Shown here piece after piece: positions 23,495-31,247 of a stretch of DNA of 64,000 nucleotides. Each line of letters begins with the position of its first letter. Positions within the stretch are counted from its first letter, which is position 1. Below the pieces are notes generated by a model that was given only the letters and a program-made list of their open reading frames with translations, did not search any database and had not been told where the DNA came from. The DNA is from Lederbergia citrea (lineage in GTDB: Bacteria; Bacillota; Bacilli; Bacillales; Bacillaceae_C): contig NZ_JAGYPH010000004.1 of NCBI RefSeq assembly GCF_018343525.1, forward strand, positions 124,001 to 188,000, written 5' to 3'. A program made the position numbers and the translations under genes.

Positions 23495-25039
23495 TTAAAC
23501 AGGCTCCTCTTCACGTGCCTCTTCTTTATGCTTGCTTTCTCGCATTTCATACGTTAAAGCATCGATGCTTTCTCGGACATTATGCTTACCCGACAAGTTT
23601 TCGAGCAGTTCCTTCACATCAATGCCAGATGATGCTTTTAGTGTTTCCTGCATTGTTGCCATTAAGTTCGTCGCATAGCCCGTCACTTTATTGGCCCCGC
23701 CTTCACCGTTGCCGCCTGTATCCACCACCGTAATTTTATCAATGTTGCCAAGTGGTGCTGCAACTTGCTTCGCGTATTCAGGAAGCATTTTCAAGACCAT
23801 ATCGAGAACCGCAGCCTGACCAAATCTTTCAAATGCTTCGGCTACTTTTTGTTTCGCTTCGGCTTCCGCGAGCCCTTTCAACCGAATAACTTCTGCTTCA
23901 GACTCCCCTTGAGCCCGTTGTGCATCGGCTCTCGCTACACCATCTAGACGTACTCGTTCTGCTTCTGCTTTGGCAGTCGCTTCCACCCGGTATTGATGGG
24001 CATCCGCTTCAGCCATTTGTTTCATTTTCTCCGCTGTCGCAGACTGCTCAACGGAGTAACGATCAGCATCTGCTTTCTTCTTCACTTCTGAATCGTACTG
24101 TAGTTCGCGACGTTGAATTTCTTTTGCTTCAAGCTCAATTTGTTTCTGACGCTCGATAATTTTGATCTGCATTTCATGTTCTGTAACTTCCTGCTTTGCA
24201 CGAGCTGTTTCTAAGTCATACGCTTGGTCAGCATTCGCACGGGCAATATCCTGTTCACGGCGAAATTCTGCCATCTTCAATTGATTGATTTTTTCTGCTT
24301 CAGCAATTTCTGTTGCCCTCTCCAACTCAGCTTTTTTCGCTTCCTTGGCAGCTTCCGCACGTTTGATTCGTGTTTCTTTATCAGCATCAGCCGTTGCCAT
24401 GTCCGCATCACGCTTCACTTGCGCAATTCGAGGTTTTCCTAATGAATCCAGATAACCGTTTTTATCGCGAACTTCTTTAATGGTAAAAGAAACAATGATT
24501 AGACCCATTTTAGCAAGGTCTTGTGAAGCTACCCGCTGCACTTCCTGGGAAAATTTATCCCGGTTTTTATAAATTTCCTCGACAGTCATCGAACCTAGTA
24601 TAGAACGTAGATGACCTTCCAAGACTTCTTTTGCTTCATTCTCGCGATCATCTTTCGTTTTCCCTAAAAATTGTTCAGCTGCTGTTGCAATTTCACCGAT
24701 CGATCCACCTATTTTAATGATCGCCGTTCCGTCTGCCATAACCGGCACACCTTGCTCCGTATATACTTCTGGAGTCGTTACTTCAAGTTTACTCGACAAT
24801 AGACTAAGTGGCTTTGCCTGTTGAAAAACAGGAAGTAGAAACGTACCGCCACCGCGAATAATTTTAATTTTATTACCTGCTTCGTCTGTGTGGACGTTTT
24901 TCCCACCTAGATAGCTCCCTGTCACAATCAATGCCTCATCTGGTCCTGCTGTCCGATATTTTGTGACAAACACACCAAGTAATGCGATAAGAATAAATGC
25001 AACAATACCTACTACAATCCAAATCCCAAATTCCATCAT
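23495..25039 (-). CDS. floT: Flotillin FloT (YuaG)
   Basis: 514 residues. N-terminal hydrophobic hairpin (about 5-27), SPFH/PHB domain (about 30-200: PDEALIVTGSYLGG, FLLPVFQQAKPLSLLS), then a long coiled coil of Glu-Ala repeats (AEAAKEAKKAELERATEIAEAEK and similar, 230-410) and a Gly-rich bend (TGGNGEGG) before the C-terminal helix. Scaffolds functional membrane microdomains. Second gene of a two-gene operon with yuaF behind a sigma-W promoter. AGGGGG seven bases before the first ATG. Confidence 0.95.
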   Translation of the reverse strand: MMEFGIWIVVGIVAFILIALLGVFVTKYRTAGPDEALIVTGSYLGGKNVHTDEAGNKIKIIRGGGTFLLPVFQQAKPLSLLSSKLEVTTPEVYTEQGVPVMADGTAIIKIGGSIGEIATAAEQFLGKTKDDRENEAKEVLEGHLRSILGSMTVEEIYKNRDKFSQEVQRVASQDLAKMGLIIVSFTIKEVRDKNGYLDSLGKPRIAQVKRDADMATADADKETRIKRAEAAKEAKKAELERATEIAEAEKINQLKMAEFRREQDIARANADQAYDLETARAKQEVTEHEMQIKIIERQKQIELEAKEIQRRELQYDSEVKKKADADRYSVEQSATAEKMKQMAEADAHQYRVEATAKAEAERVRLDGVARADAQRAQGESEAEVIRLKGLAEAEAKQKVAEAFERFGQAAVLDMVLKMLPEYAKQVAAPLGNIDKITVVDTGGNGEGGANKVTGYATNLMATMQETLKASSGIDVKELLENLSGKHNVRESIDALTYEMRESKHKEEAREEEPV

Positions 25040-25063
25040 TTAAGTTCCCCCTTTAATCTTTCT

Positions 25064-25594
25064 TCATTTAAAACTTGGCTGATACGGTGTAACATACAAA
25101 ACTCCATTTCTCACTTCGATGACCAACACTTCTGTGCCTTCAGAAATCGGAGTATCTTCAAAGCTGGCAGCAGGTTTAGAAATCATCCCACTGTAGCTTT
25201 CAATCACCACTTCTCCGAATCCTTGTTCAGGAATAGAGATAATCGCTTTACCTACACGGCCTTCCAGTGATTTTTCCGTATAGCTGAGCGATTGTTCCGC
25301 TGATTTCATTGGAACAAGTACAAATACATTTAAAAGAATATCGAGAAGAACGGCCGCGATTGCTGCTATGGCAATAATTATGAAACTATGAATCGCAGTG
25401 ACTTTTTCAAGAATATAGCCCCCCGCGGAAAAAAAGGAAATAAAAGCGAGAATCAATACAGGGCTTAAAAATCCGGCTGCCTCCCCAAGACCTTCCAAAG
25501 CGTCACCAAAAAATAAGTATAAAATCGTCAAGCTTCCCGAAACAATAAGCAATGTGAGATAGAGTGTTTCGATCGACATGCCAAACAGTGTCAT
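25064..25594 (-). CDS. yuaF: NfeD-like membrane protein YuaF
   Basis: 176 residues, three to four transmembrane helices followed by an extracytoplasmic or cytosolic OB-fold NfeD domain (about 110-176: GRVGKAIISIPEQGFGEVVIES, GTEVLVIEVRNGVLYVTPY). Partner of FloT in yuaFGI-type operons. Several starts are possible; I take MTLFGMSIE, nine bases after AAAGGGA, rather than the ATG two codons upstream at three bases. Confidence 0.9.
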   Translation of the reverse strand: MTLFGMSIETLYLTLLIVSGSLTILYLFFGDALEGLGEAAGFLSPVLILAFISFFSAGGYILEKVTAIHSFIIIAIAAIAAVLLDILLNVFVLVPMKSAEQSLSYTEKSLEGRVGKAIISIPEQGFGEVVIESYSGMISKPAASFEDTPISEGTEVLVIEVRNGVLYVTPYQPSFK

Positions 25595-25676
25595 GGACAT
25601 CAATCCCTTTACATTGTTTTAATTTCATTTTACCATGCCCGCTTTGTTATCGTCTTCCTCCCTCCGATAATTTCTA

Positions 25677-25703
25677 TACGGATGAGGGGCTTAAATAGTT
25701 TCA
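25677..25703 (-). promoter_or_regulatory. Sigma-W promoter of yuaF-floT
   Basis: Minus strand TGAAAC, 17 bases, CGTA: both elements match the extracytoplasmic-function sigma-W consensus exactly. It lies about 80 bases before yuaF. yuaFGI is a sigma-W operon in B. subtilis, induced by cell-envelope stress. Confidence 0.88.
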
Positions 25704-25737
25704 AATTTTTTCGAAAAATTTATACTACGATTAATCC

Positions 25738-26640
25738 TTACCCTCGTAGTAAACGCCACTTCCCTTTCATGTCAAGTAAGTTAATTTGCGGAACAGCCAC
25801 ACCAATAATAATAATAACGATACCGACAGTCTGATAAATAGAAATGCTTTCACCTAAAATAAGCATGGCAGCAAAAATTGCTGCAGGTAATTCTGCTGCC
25901 CCAGCGATAGTCGCAGTACCTGAATCAATTTTTGGTGTTCCAAGTGCAAAGAATACTACTGGTAGAATAATCCCGAATATTCCTTGCAAAATTCCATATT
26001 CCCATAATCCATGTTCTACTGTCTCATGCATAATCTGTAAAGGTGTAATCGTAAAAAAGACAAGTAGTAATCCTCCAGCTGAAATCACTGTACTTCTTTG
26101 AATGGCCGGGATTTCCGCCCCAACTTTTCCACTTATGAAAAAAAATATAGCAAAGGAAATCGCCGATAATAATCCAAACACAATTCCTTCAATATTTTGC
26201 GACCATTCGAAGCTTTGTGAACCAATTCCACCTGAGAGCAAGGTCCCAATCCATAACAACAGAATCGCAATAAGTTTAGCACGCGAAGGTCGCTTTTTAA
26301 GATATATCGCTTCGATTAAGATTCCAATCCAGGTAAATTGAAAGAGAAGTACAACTGCAAGTGAAGCAGGTACACTCCGTAAACATAAGGCATAGAAAAT
26401 GCTCGTCAAACTTACTACCATCCCAACCAATAACAATTCAATTGATTGTTTGATCGTCATTTTCGTTTTTTTAGTAAAAAGAAAAATTACAGCTAGCATT
26501 AGAAAACCAAATAAATATTGTCCTCCCATTGATTCTTGGGCGGAAAAACCTGCGCCTATCGTTCGTTTTATCATGGAAGCGGAAATTCCATAACTGCTCG
26601 CTCCAACTAATATAAATAACAAATATTTTAATTGATGCAA
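25738..26640 (-). CDS. EamA/DMT family transporter
   Basis: 300 residues, ten membrane spans as two five-helix EamA repeats (about 10-135 and 150-290), the second with the usual GxxExPxA-type signature seen as AGAAELPAAIFAAMLILGE. Probable drug/metabolite exporter; substrate unknown. I place the start at the TTG (giving MHQLKYLLF): the ideal GGAGGT lies seven bases before it, whereas the ATG five codons upstream actually overlaps that ribosome site. Confidence 0.85.
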   Translation of the reverse strand: MHQLKYLLFILVGASSYGISASMIKRTIGAGFSAQESMGGQYLFGFLMLAVIFLFTKKTKMTIKQSIELLLVGMVVSLTSIFYALCLRSVPASLAVVLLFQFTWIGILIEAIYLKKRPSRAKLIAILLLWIGTLLSGGIGSQSFEWSQNIEGIVFGLLSAISFAIFFFISGKVGAEIPAIQRSTVISAGGLLLVFFTITPLQIMHETVEHGLWEYGILQGIFGIILPVVFFALGTPKIDSGTATIAGAAELPAAIFAAMLILGESISIYQTVGIVIIIIGVAVPQINLLDMKGKWRLLRG

Positions 26641-26661
26641 TTGTGCTACCTCCATTAATAC

Positions 26662-26697
26662 AAATAGGAAGCTGGAAATGAGTCCAACTTCCTATTT
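26662..26697 (-). terminator. Hairpin between queF and EamA gene
   Basis: Fifteen-base arms AAATAGGAAGCTGGA / TCCAACTTCCTATTT with one GU pair; minus strand continues GTATTAAT, a weak T tract. Ends queF transcription or attenuates the transporter gene. Confidence 0.65.
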
Positions 26698-26809
26698 TAG
26701 AATAATGGTTTTGCCATAGGAGTGCAAAGTTTTTTTAACACATGCTTTCTAATCTACCATACCATTCTAAACGCTCAGTTTAGGTATAATAATAATAGTC
26801 AGTTCTCCC

Positions 26810-27307
26810 TTAACGATTGTCTACTTTTTCCGGATACATATCATGATTCAACATACGATGATCCGCCATTTGCTCATACTTCGTTCCAGGCTTTCCGTAG
26901 TTGCAATATGGATCGATTGAAAGTCCGCCGCGTGGAGTAAATTTCCCCCACACTTCGATGTAGCGAGGATCCAATAGTTTGATTAAATCATTCATGATAA
27001 TGTTCACACAGTCTTCATGGAAATCACCATGGTTTCGGAAACTGAATAAATAAAGCTTTAATGATTTACTTTCGACAATTTTCTGATCAGGAATATAGCT
27101 AATATACATCGTCGCAAAGTCAGGTTGCCTTGTTTGTGGACAAAGTGATGTGAACTCCGGACAATTGAACTTAACAAAGTAATCCCTGTTCGGATGAAGA
27201 TTATCAATTGATTCCAGCACCTCTGGAGAATATTCAAATAAATATTTTGTTTCCTGATTTCCTAGAAGTGATAAGTCATGCAATGTATCTTCATTTCTTC
27301 CAGCCAA
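26810..27307 (-). CDS. queF: preQ0 reductase QueF
   Basis: 165 residues, the short unimodular QueF. Catalytic Cys in [15 protein letters not shown] (second Cys near 56) and Asp63, substrate Glu-Ser in [20 protein letters not shown], as in B. subtilis QueF. It reduces 7-cyano-7-deazaguanine (preQ0) to preQ1 with NADPH in queuosine biosynthesis. TTG start, eight bases after AGGAGG. A preQ1 riboswitch with terminator precedes it, giving product feedback; queCDE are not alongside. Confidence 0.97.
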   Translation of the reverse strand: MAGRNEDTLHDLSLLGNQETKYLFEYSPEVLESIDNLHPNRDYFVKFNCPEFTSLCPQTRQPDFATMYISYIPDQKIVESKSLKLYLFSFRNHGDFHEDCVNIIMNDLIKLLDPRYIEVWGKFTPRGGLSIDPYCNYGKPGTKYEQMADHRMLNHDMYPEKVDNR

Positions 27308-27368
27308 ATTAAAAACCTCCTATTTTTACCCATTGCGGAAGGAGGTTCATAAACATATGAGAATAAAA

Positions 27369-27393
27369 AAAGCCATATCGCGAATGGATATGG
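27369..27393 (-). terminator. Riboswitch-controlled terminator of queF leader
   Basis: Minus-strand hairpin CCATATC / GATATGG then CTTTTTTT, just downstream of the preQ1 aptamer. Confidence 0.85.
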
Positions 27394-27409
27394 TGCATTT
27401 TCATCATCC

Positions 27410-27446
27410 ATAGTTTTTTATAGAGGGTATACGCTATGAACCTCTC
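27410..27446 (-). ncRNA. preQ1-I riboswitch aptamer
   Basis: Minus strand AGAGGTTC then ATAGCGTATACCCTCTATAA and AAAACTA: the small pseudoknot aptamer nearly as in B. subtilis queC, with the P1 stem AGAGG/CCTCT and A-rich tail. Ligand binding should favour the adjacent terminator and lower queF expression. Confidence 0.95.
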
Positions 27447-27571
27447 CTGTTAGGGCTATGTAATTGCATATTTCATCATACTGAAGTATACATTATTAGT
27501 CAATTAGGGTTTATTGCTTTTTTTTCTCATAACTTTTCAGTAAAATAAGAAATAGAGAAAGGGTGAGAAAG

Positions 27572-28135
27572 ATGTCACTGTTAACAGAAATTCTTGATTA
27601 CAACAAAAATTTCATTGAAGAAAAATTATACGAACAATATGCAACGACTAAATTTCCAGACAAAAAGCTCGTCATTCTTACTTGCATGGATACTCGATTA
27701 GTCGAGCTCCTTCATAAAGCAATGAACATGAAGAACGGCGATGTCAAAGTGGTGAAAAATGCTGGAGCCATTCTCACCCACCCATTTGGTAGTATCATGC
27801 GCAGCCTTTTGATTGCGGTATACGAGTTGAAAGCAGATGAAGTGTATGTAATTGGCCACCATGACTGTGGTATGAGTGTCATTGAAAGCCAGCAAATGCT
27901 GGACAAAATGACAAAACGCGGAATTTCAAAAGAAACCCTGGACATTATTACGAACTCAGGAATCGACCTTGACAAATGGCTTGAGGGCTTCGATAGCGTG
28001 GAAGATAGCGTTGCCCATAGTGTCAACATGATCCGAAATCATCCGCTTATGGCAAATGAAATCCCAGTGCACGGGCTCGTAATTGACCCAGTAACAGGAG
28101 AGCTAGATTTAGTGGTAGACGGTTATAAGAAATAA
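27572..28135 (+). CDS. ytiB: Beta-class carbonic anhydrase (YtiB-like)
   Basis: 187 residues, the length of YtiB. Zinc ligands and catalytic dyad: LTCMDTRL (Cys38, Asp40, Arg42), then VIGHHDCGM with His and Cys. Interconverts CO2 and bicarbonate in the cytoplasm. ATG start after AAAGGGTGAG; a GTG three codons upstream overlaps that site. Followed by a clear terminator. Confidence 0.92.
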   Translation: MSLLTEILDYNKNFIEEKLYEQYATTKFPDKKLVILTCMDTRLVELLHKAMNMKNGDVKVVKNAGAILTHPFGSIMRSLLIAVYELKADEVYVIGHHDCGMSVIESQQMLDKMTKRGISKETLDIITNSGIDLDKWLEGFDSVEDSVAHSVNMIRNHPLMANEIPVHGLVIDPVTGELDLVVDGYKK

Positions 28136-28142
28136 CTATCAG

Positions 28143-28176
28143 ATGAATCCCCTTTTAATGAAGGGGATTCATTTAT
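28143..28176 (+). terminator. Terminator of the carbonic anhydrase gene
   Basis: ATGAATCCCC / GGGGATTCAT hairpin followed by TTATT. Confidence 0.85.
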
Positions 28177-28218
28177 TCTTCGAGAAAGTAGTTTTATAGC
28201 CTTTTTATTAATGGAGGT

Positions 28219-28395
28219 GTCGATCTTAGTTTGGATGCCTCCAGTTTTTGTTTTTCAACTTTTGACGACGTCTATCCTCGTTTGGATGCCTCCAGCTTTT
28301 GATTTTTCACCTTTGACGACGTCTATCCGCATTTGGACGCCTTCAGTTTTTGAGTTTCAACTTTTGAAGACGTCAAACCGCGTTTCGACACCTTA
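28219..28395. repeat. 51-bp tandem repeat, 3.5 units
   Basis: Units at 28219, 28270 and 28321, each exactly 51 bases, and a partial one from 28372. Shared core GTCTATCC..GTTTGGATGCCTCCAG, then a T-rich middle and CTTTGACGAC. As 51 is a multiple of three, all frames stay in register; the plus strand has a 61-codon open frame from 28211 and the minus strand reads through as repeated peptides too. No ribosome site makes either convincing, so I record a repeat, not a gene. Confidence 0.85.
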
Positions 28396-28425
28396 GTTCG
28401 GTTCATCCATCCGATTGTGTTGCAA

Positions 28426-29427
28426 TCAAATCGGAATCTCCAATATTACTTTTGTTCCCATCCCTTTAGCCGACTGAATCGAAATATCACCATCTGCAGC
28501 ACGAGCACGCTCTTCCATGCTGAATAGACCTACACCGCGTTTTACTTTATCCATTTCAAAACCTTTACCGTAATCGTCAATCATGATCCGAATCCCATCA
28601 TCCATTTCACGGATAGTAACGGTAGCTTCTTTCGTATCCGCATATTTACGAGAATTGGTTAATGCTTCCTGAATAATCCGGTAAATGGCAATTTCCTTAT
28701 TTGCGGAAAGTCGGCGATTCAAATAGCAATCAAAATGGACATTAATTTGATAATGCTCTGAAAAGTAAGCTAGATAAGAGCGGATGGCCGGAATCAAACC
28801 TAAATCATCAAGCACAGACGGGCGGAGTTCCCATGAGATATCTCTTACTTCTGCAATAATATTCGTTGCTTCTTCTTCCATTTGATCTAAAAGCGGATGG
28901 CTTATTTCAGTCTTTAAGCGACTGATTGTTATTAGATGGCTGTATAAATTTTGTCCAATTCCATCATGAAGTTCTCTTGATAAATTCTTACGCTCATCTT
29001 CTTGAACGTCAATAATTCTAGTCATCATGATTTGCAATTCTTCTTCAATTTTCTTACGCTGGGTAATTTCATGACGGATGGCTAAATACTGGTAAGGCTT
29101 TCCTTGTTCATTTAAAAAGGGAACTACTGTCGTATCCACCCAATAATAGGAGCCATCCTTCGCCTTGTTTTTTATTTCCCCTTTCCATACATTCCCTGAG
29201 GCAATCGTCCGCCAAAAATTCTGGAAAAACTCCTTTGAATGATACCCTGAATTAATAATTCGATGATCTTGGCCGATTAACTCATCCATCGAATATTTAG
29301 AAATTCGACAAAACTGATCATTTACATATTTAATTCTTCCTCTTTGGTCAGTGATGGCAACAATTGAGGATGCATCAAGGGCAAATTTAAAATCAGTCAA
29401 CTCATTTATCGGATCTTTCCTATCCAT
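28426..29427 (-). CDS. nreB: PAS-containing NarL-type sensor histidine kinase (NreB-like)
   Basis: 333 residues, soluble. PAS with PAC (about 10-125: ITDQRGRIKYVNDQFCRISKY, then DGSYYWVDTTVVPF), HisKA_3 with phospho-acceptor His154 in RELHDGIGQNLY, HATPase (GKGFEMDKVKRGVGLFSMEERA). Staphylococcal NreB uses four PAS cysteines to hold an oxygen-sensing Fe-S cluster; this PAS has just one Cys (Cys40), so the same oxygen sensing is unlikely. Start ATG after GGGAGG; upstream of nothing on its strand, last gene of the nre run. Expected to phosphorylate the adjacent NreC. Confidence 0.85.
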   Translation of the reverse strand: MDRKDPINELTDFKFALDASSIVAITDQRGRIKYVNDQFCRISKYSMDELIGQDHRIINSGYHSKEFFQNFWRTIASGNVWKGEIKNKAKDGSYYWVDTTVVPFLNEQGKPYQYLAIRHEITQRKKIEEELQIMMTRIIDVQEDERKNLSRELHDGIGQNLYSHLITISRLKTEISHPLLDQMEEEATNIIAEVRDISWELRPSVLDDLGLIPAIRSYLAYFSEHYQINVHFDCYLNRRLSANKEIAIYRIIQEALTNSRKYADTKEATVTIREMDDGIRIMIDDYGKGFEMDKVKRGVGLFSMEERARAADGDISIQSAKGMGTKVILEIPI

Positions 29428-29462
29428 TTGCTTCCTCCCATAGTTGTTTAATTGTGCTAAAA

Positions 29463-29894
29463 TCACAACGCTTCTATTTCGGTCGCAGCTAGCTTTACTA
29501 ATTGCTGATCACTTTCAGAAATCGGATTTATCGTTCGTTTGCCTACTAATAAAACACCTTTTGGAATTCCTTTAATCCGAATAGGCATCGCAAATGCGTA
29601 TAGCAACTTTTCAGCAAGCATAATTGGATAATCGAGAACCTTTCCGGAAATATTATCTGGAAAATTTTCAATTTCAATTGGTTGGCCTGTTGCAATAACC
29701 TTACCGGCAATTCCTTTTCCATAACGGACAGTAATTCTCTTGTATTTATCATTACTATTGCCAGCTGCAATTCTCCATGTTATATCTGGACCATGGCTAT
29801 TTTGGATAGCAAATCCGACAAATTCACAGTTGACTTCCAGTAATAATTTTTCACAAATCTGCTTCACTGCTCGCTCTTCCATCTTTGATCTCAT
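29463..29894 (-). CDS. nreA: GAF-domain nitrate receptor, NreA-like
   Basis: 143 residues forming one GAF domain (about 10-140: CEFVGFAIQNSHGPDITWRIAAG, RYGKGIAGKVIATGQPIEI, PIRIKGIPKGVLLVGKR). In Staphylococcus NreA binds nitrate and restrains the NreB kinase until nitrate is present; gene order nreA beside nreB/nreC supports the same role. Start uncertain: the ATG used directly abuts AAAGG; an ATG four codons later (MEERAVKQ) is equally possible. Confidence 0.78.
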   Translation of the reverse strand: MRSKMEERAVKQICEKLLLEVNCEFVGFAIQNSHGPDITWRIAAGNSNDKYKRITVRYGKGIAGKVIATGQPIEIENFPDNISGKVLDYPIMLAEKLLYAFAMPIRIKGIPKGVLLVGKRTINPISESDQQLVKLAATEIEAL

Positions 29895-29897
29895 CCT

Positions 29898-30545
29898 TTA
29901 TATTCCTAACAGCCCTTTTTTCAGAGCGATCGCGACCAGCTCCGGCCTCGTTTTCATTTGGAGTTTTTCCATTAAATTCGCTTTATGTGTTTCTACAGTT
30001 TTTACGCTTATAACAAGTTGTTCAGCAGTTTCTTTATTCGAATAGCCTTTTGCGATTAAGGTTAACACCTCTTTTTCACGGTCAGAGAGAAGATTGAAAG
30101 TATCTGTATTTCCTAGTTTTACACTTCCCAAGTATTCTTCCATTAGCCTTTTTGTAGCAGATGGATGTAAATACGCATTACCTTCAGAGACCGAATAAAT
30201 AGCAGCGACAAGCTCTTCATGGGGTGCGCTTTTTAAAATACTTCCTGATGCGCCTGCCTGAATTCCTCTGAATAAATATTCCTCATCATCATGCATAGTT
30301 AAAATTAATATCGCTGTATCAGGCAATAATTTTTTCAATTCGGATGTAGCCGACAACCCATCTTTCCCATGAGGCATACTTAAGTCCATAATAACCACAT
30401 CTGGTCGAAGCTCTAATGATTTTTGAATAGCCTCATTTCCTTCCGAGGCCTCTCCGATCACTTCCATATCCGGATGATTGTTTAATAGCATTTTCAAGCC
30501 CATTCTTACAACTGCATGATCATCGCAAAGTAATATTTTAATCAA
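29898..30545 (-). CDS. nreC: NarL/LuxR-family response regulator, NreC-like
   Basis: 215 residues. Receiver domain (1-120) with acidic pair Asp8/Asp9, phospho-acceptor Asp54 in VVIMDLSMP, Thr/Lys switch residues (LTMHDD, LKSAP); LuxR HTH (about 148-212: LSDREKEVLTLIAKGYSNKETAEQLVIS). TTG start seven bases after AAGGGGG. NreC activates nitrate reductase and transporter genes through TAGGG-N4-CCCTA-like sites; two such sites lie at the head of this gene run. Confidence 0.88.
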   Translation of the reverse strand: MIKILLCDDHAVVRMGLKMLLNNHPDMEVIGEASEGNEAIQKSLELRPDVVIMDLSMPHGKDGLSATSELKKLLPDTAILILTMHDDEEYLFRGIQAGASGSILKSAPHEELVAAIYSVSEGNAYLHPSATKRLMEEYLGSVKLGNTDTFNLLSDREKEVLTLIAKGYSNKETAEQLVISVKTVETHKANLMEKLQMKTRPELVAIALKKGLLGI

Positions 30546-30584
30546 GCAAGCGCCCCCTTCATAACCTTGAAAATAATAGATTCC

Positions 30585-31232
30585 TCAAAGAGGAAGAGAC
30601 ATCTCTATCATAGTCCCTTCCTCTATTGTAGAGGATATTGCCCATTCTCCGCCAATCAAGTGGATTCTTTCTCTCATTGCGGCGAGACCTGACGATTTAT
30701 TCATCTCATCCTCAATGATAAAACCTTTTCCTTTATCTTGAATGGTGATGAAAAGTTTAGTCGAAGTCCAGTTTAACCGAATGGCTGCTTTTGCTGTATC
30801 AGCATACTTTGCGATATTTCCCAATGCCTCCTGACACACTCTGAAAAGCGTAATTCTCTCGCGTTCTGATAGATTTGTTTTCTCTCCGTTGCTCTCAATA
30901 TCGACCACGATTCCATAAGTCGTAGTAAAAAGTTGGCTGTAATTTTTCAACGCAGCGACCAAACCAAATGTTGAAAGCGATGGTGGATGTAATTCGACGG
31001 TCAAAAACCTGATTTCTCGGATAGTCTTTTCAAGCAGGCCAGCCATTTCGCCAACATAATCTTTCATCTCAGGATGATCAATTCCCGATTCAATCACTTG
31101 TAAACCGGTATAAAGACTATAAAGTGTCTGACCTACCCCTTCATGGAGCTCGACAGCAATTCGTTTGATTTCATCTTCTTGGATTTGGATGATTTTAGAA
31201 CTAATCTTTTTTTCGATAGGGAGTACGCTCAT
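30585..31232 (-). CDS. Histidine kinase core without sensor domain
   Basis: 215 residues: HisKA_3 with His30 (AVELHEGVGQTLYSL) followed by a HATPase (LFRVCQEALGNIAKYAD, DKGKGFIIED, SGLAAMRERI). No sensor or transmembrane part. It lies in the same reading frame as the NarK-PAS gene upstream, separated from it by only one TAA and five codons, and has its own ribosome site GGAGG six bases before the ATG. The obvious inference is that the PAS of the transporter is its sensor, in trans. Target is probably NreC, the only regulator nearby. Confidence 0.85.
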   Translation of the reverse strand: MSVLPIEKKISSKIIQIQEDEIKRIAVELHEGVGQTLYSLYTGLQVIESGIDHPEMKDYVGEMAGLLEKTIREIRFLTVELHPPSLSTFGLVAALKNYSQLFTTTYGIVVDIESNGEKTNLSERERITLFRVCQEALGNIAKYADTAKAAIRLNWTSTKLFITIQDKGKGFIIEDEMNKSSGLAAMRERIHLIGGEWAISSTIEEGTMIEMSLPL

Positions 31233-31247
31233 TTCATGCCTCCTCGC

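Noticed and set aside
28219..28395. CRISPR array
   Set aside because: Units are contiguous and diverged with no spacers.
28211..28396. 61-codon open frame made of the 51-bp repeats
   Set aside because: Open only because the unit length is a multiple of three; no ribosome site fits, and the other strand is open too.
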